Below are positions 63,801-64,000 of a DNA stretch of 64,000 nt, piece after piece. How positions within the stretch are numbered: position 1 is the stretch's first letter; each line of letters opens with the position of its first letter. Location of the stretch: positions 256,110-320,109 of the forward strand of contig CAMPET010000021.1 in assembly GCA_946803715.1 (NCBI GenBank), written 5' to 3'. The DNA comes from Beroe ovata. Its lineage: Eukaryota; Ctenophora; Nuda; Beroida; Beroidae. The translations under genes were made by a program, and so were the position numbers. The notes under the pieces are model-generated. The model saw only the letters and a list, made by a program, of their open reading frames with translations. It ran no database searches and was not told the origin of the DNA.

Positions 63801-63992
63801 GAGTGGTGAGGGTGATAGCAATGATGAAGCAACTCACCATTGGAGTGGAGAGGCTGGAGTGGACTTATACAAATCTGGGGTGTTACAGGTCTGCTTGTGA
63901 AGAACAGGTTGACACTACAGGACGTTGTGACAGCGAGCAAGAAGTTGAAGGATAAGAAGAGGGAAGTTCCCACCAAGAACAGGGGTCTCAAG
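39840..63992 (+). CDS. IQGAP: IQGAP-family scaffold protein, N-terminal part (nine exons; 3' end beyond window)
   Basis: Exons 39840-41192, 41295-41417, 41513-41629, 41717-41881, 42312-42481, 42724-42781, 62362-62520, 63648-63798, 63889-63992; all phases agree, giving 800 residues so far. Domains: calponin-homology actin-binding domain about residues 55-165 ([13 protein letters not shown] ... [11 protein letters not shown]), IQGAP repeat region with helical repeats, a WW-like segment ([16 protein letters not shown]), and three to four IQ motifs for calmodulin ([49 protein letters not shown]), then [15 protein letters not shown] and [13 protein letters not shown], hallmarks leading to the GAP-related domain. 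IQGAPs link Cdc42/Rac, actin and calmodulin. The first exon alone codes for 451 residues. The sixth intron is about 19.6 kb and holds other genes. Confidence 0.93.
43183..43405. repeat. TG microsatellites around a single-N joint
   Basis: TG run 43183-43212 ends at the N at 43213; a second tract with TGTGTC units lies at 43337-43405. Confidence 0.85.
43286..43570 (+). pseudogene. Candidate exons of an unidentified gene
   Basis: Two segments with good splice borders and matching phase: 43286-43335 ([16 protein letters not shown], donor G|GTATGT) and from 43459 (acceptor [41 protein letters not shown]). Joined in phase 1 they read through. The composition looks coding, but I do not recognise the protein and no start or end is found. 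It lies inside the large IQGAP intron next to a single-N joint, so it may be a displaced gene fragment. Confidence 0.35.
43940..44770. repeat. 547-bp satellite, first block (rearranged)
   Basis: Diverged satellite sequence that includes an extra partial duplication around 44325-44560 across the single N at 44434. It passes directly into the intron preceding the helicase exon at 44825. Confidence 0.88.
45191..45265. repeat. 33-bp tandem duplication spanning a splice acceptor
   Basis: TGTGACCAAT-type units start at 45191, 45224 and 45257 (33 bp apart). Each of the first two contains ATTACAGATCTGA, the acceptor and first codons of the helicase exon at 45244. Use of the upstream acceptor would add 11 codons in frame. 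Confidence 0.75.
46117..46280. repeat. 27-bp minisatellite next to a helicase exon
   Basis: CGATAGCCTAGTTAGG units begin at 46121, 46148, 46175, 46202, 46238 and 46265 (27 bp, once 36 bp). Because 27 is a multiple of three, both strands stay open; these frames are not genes. The last unit ends just before the acceptor at 46287. Confidence 0.88.
46363..48487. repeat. 547-bp satellite array, second block
   Basis: About four head-to-tail units. The landmark GAAATCGTGATTTGGGCGTG occurs near 46620, 47127, 47676 and 48223. One unit has a deletion of about 40 bp (47118). The block begins at the single N at 46362 and ends in the gap. Both strands carry open frames of 76-103 codons in each unit; their differences between copies do not favour silent changes. 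Confidence 0.95.
48488..49464. other. Assembly gap (977 N)
   Basis: Gap inside the satellite array; the true number of units is unknown. Confidence 0.99.
49465..49767. repeat. Second repeat family, ~172-bp unit
   Basis: Two head-to-tail copies sharing CCGTTTGGGAGCTATCCTC about 172 bp apart (near 49472 and 49644). A diverged copy with CCGTTTGGGAGCTATCATAA is at about 56040-56215. It joins the 547-bp satellite at about 49768. Confidence 0.85.
49768..52320. repeat. 547-bp satellite array, third block
   Basis: Nearly five units. The three at about 50600-52200 are almost identical to one another, and share a G-to-T variant (AAGTTTGAAC) with the unit near 47700 before the gap. This implies recent local amplification. 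The end runs into the intron before a duplicated helicase exon. Confidence 0.95.
52377..52485 (+). pseudogene. Duplicated helicase motif-V exon, degraded
   Basis: A copy of the exon at 44825 with its flanks: similarity runs from the satellite edge (about 52300) to about 52585, matching 44730-45065. Motif V has changed from STNIAET to SSNIADT. No other helicase exon follows, so it is a duplicated fragment rather than part of a second gene. Confidence 0.8.
53521..53935. repeat. 106-bp tandem repeat, about four copies
   Basis: GTCAACGCATTCC starts at 53573, 53679, 53785 and 53891, exactly 106 bp apart; a partial unit precedes. Since 106 is not a multiple of three, each copy opens a different frame, which explains the overlapping short frames here. 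Confidence 0.93.
56559..57006. mobile_element. Inverted-repeat element (MITE-like, about 450 bp)
   Basis: GACAGCCTCGAGGAAG at the left end is mirrored by CTTCCTCCAGGCTGTC at the right, with imperfect complementarity for roughly 35-40 bp (including CAAAGCGGACATCC against its complement). A 17-bp motif (AATTATAGTGTACGTCA) is tandemly repeated three times inside (about 56692-56740). I see no clear target duplication. Confidence 0.6.
57986..59243 (-). CDS. RGG-rich, low-complexity protein (probably RNA-binding), partial C-terminus
   Basis: Exons 59243-59003, 58906-58785, 58686-58225, 58123-57986, phases agreeing (1, 0, 0), 321 residues. The N-terminus is rich in RGG, GGPP and MRGSP motifs ([16 protein letters not shown]), typical of RNA-binding disordered regions; then Ser/Arg ([15 protein letters not shown]); then a long Thr/Ser/Pro/Ala linker; then [19 protein letters not shown], whose DVDKDG resembles an EF-hand loop but lacks the rest of the motif. 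A further exon may lie at 57731-57789 ([20 protein letters not shown]), but its phase does not fit the donor I chose, so the 3' end is unsettled. It lies antisense within the large IQGAP intron. I do not recognise an orthologue. Confidence 0.65.
59547..60395 (-). CDS. EDF1: EDF1/MBF1, multiprotein bridging factor (first exon not found)
   Basis: Exons 60395-60347, 60260-60183, 60092-60010, 59782-59689, 59614-59547; phases agree and 123 residues are coded, against 148 in human. Segments follow the family closely: [24 protein letters not shown], the Cro/C1-type helix-turn-helix ([38 protein letters not shown]) and [21 protein letters not shown]1 bridges transcription activators to TBP and also protects stalled, collided ribosomes. 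The expected first exon (about 25 residues) is not found upstream; a single-N joint at 60685 and a duplicated block lie there, so it was probably lost in assembly. Antisense within the large IQGAP intron. Confidence 0.92.
59871..59950. repeat. GCGC/CGCG alternating tract in an EDF1 intron
   Basis: GCGCGCGCCGCGCACGCGCG, about 27 bp of almost pure alternating purine-pyrimidine CG, followed by GTCGCGCGTTACG. Z-DNA-prone or a CpG islet. Confidence 0.75.
60470..60615 (-). repeat. Inverted, diverged fragment of the 547-bp satellite
   Basis: CGGGAATCGATTCAGCGTCC and neighbours are the reverse complement of the satellite segment GGACGCTGAATCGATTCCCG. The copy is diverged and in opposite orientation to the main array. 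Confidence 0.75.
60686..61138. repeat. ~453-bp block duplicated at 62733-63187, framed by single Ns
   Basis: Nearly identical to 62733-63187 over its full length (TGTGAAATTCACGCTTTG ... GATGTTAACC), apart from a few substitutions and small indels. It is bounded exactly by the single Ns at 60685 and 61139, so it looks like a separately placed contig, perhaps an alternative haplotype. Confidence 0.92.
61140..61245 (+). repeat. Stray fragment of the 547-bp satellite
   Basis: Starts directly after the single N at 61139 with GGAAAATAAGTGCCGTCAGT, matching the satellite in array orientation for about 100 bp. Confidence 0.9.
61246..62361. other. 3' part of the large IQGAP intron
   Basis: No gene seen. 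It includes a CA microsatellite (62134-62201). The missing first exon of EDF1 was looked for here on minus and not found. Confidence 0.5.
62733..63187. repeat. Second copy of the ~453-bp block
   Basis: Follows a TG run (62707-62731) and continues past TTAACCC at 63182 into AT-rich sequence, suggesting this is the native position. It lies in the IQGAP intron 62521-63647, which also has a single N at 63376. Confidence 0.88.
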
Positions 63993-64000
63993 GTGAGTTT

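Overview
The window is eukaryotic and metazoan. Genes are split by short introns with GT..AG ends, most of them 50-500 bp, in an AT-rich background with many CA/TG microsatellites, small inverted-repeat elements and retroelement debris. Gene content fits an invertebrate animal: a class A GPCR, an SLC22-type carrier, the axonemal SHIPPO-repeat protein ODF3/CIMAP1, IQGAP, EDF1 and an MBOAT5/LPCAT3-like enzyme. Short introns and many intronless genes would suit an early-branching animal such as a sponge, but the sequence alone does not prove the taxon. Exon coordinates below were worked out by hand from splice sites, reading phase and protein continuity.

Layout: (1) 0.2-2.7 kb holds a GPCR (minus) and an MBOAT5/LPCAT3-like acyltransferase (plus), head to head with 96 bp between their start codons. 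(2) 2.7-12 kb is gene-poor, with microsatellites, a sequence gap and a 43-bp palindrome. (3) 12-17.3 kb has a small secreted cysteine-containing protein, an SDR16C-like dehydrogenase, a TA-flanked inverted-repeat element and a small acidic secreted protein, all genes on minus. (4) 17.4-23.2 kb is a mobile-element island: a non-LTR retroelement fragment (reverse transcriptase plus RNase H) between two ~0.32-0.35 kb direct repeats, a 47-bp-arm hairpin, and a 631-bp hAT-like element with an 8-bp target duplication. (5) 24.1-32.0 kb carries three minus-strand genes: an 11-exon SLC22-like carrier with an unusually large first extracellular loop, an unrecognised disordered protein, and a two-exon SVOP-like carrier. 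(6) 36.0-37.7 kb is six-exon ODF3/CIMAP1 (minus), divergent from (7) an intronless YeeZ-like atypical SDR at 38.5 kb (plus). (8) 39.84 kb to the window end is IQGAP (plus), nine exons seen, C-terminal half outside the window.

The strangest part is the IQGAP intron between 42781 and 62362, about 19.6 kb against introns of roughly 0.1-1.1 kb elsewhere in the gene. It contains, on the same strand, a partial DEAH-box helicase; on the opposite strand, EDF1 and an RGG-rich protein; an array of ~547-bp satellite units; a second repeat family of ~172 bp; and several minisatellites. One helicase exon was duplicated together with the satellite edge. Single-N joints, a 1-kb gap and a ~453-bp block present twice show that part of this intron may be misordered in the assembly, so the nested arrangement should be checked with long reads before biological weight is put on it.
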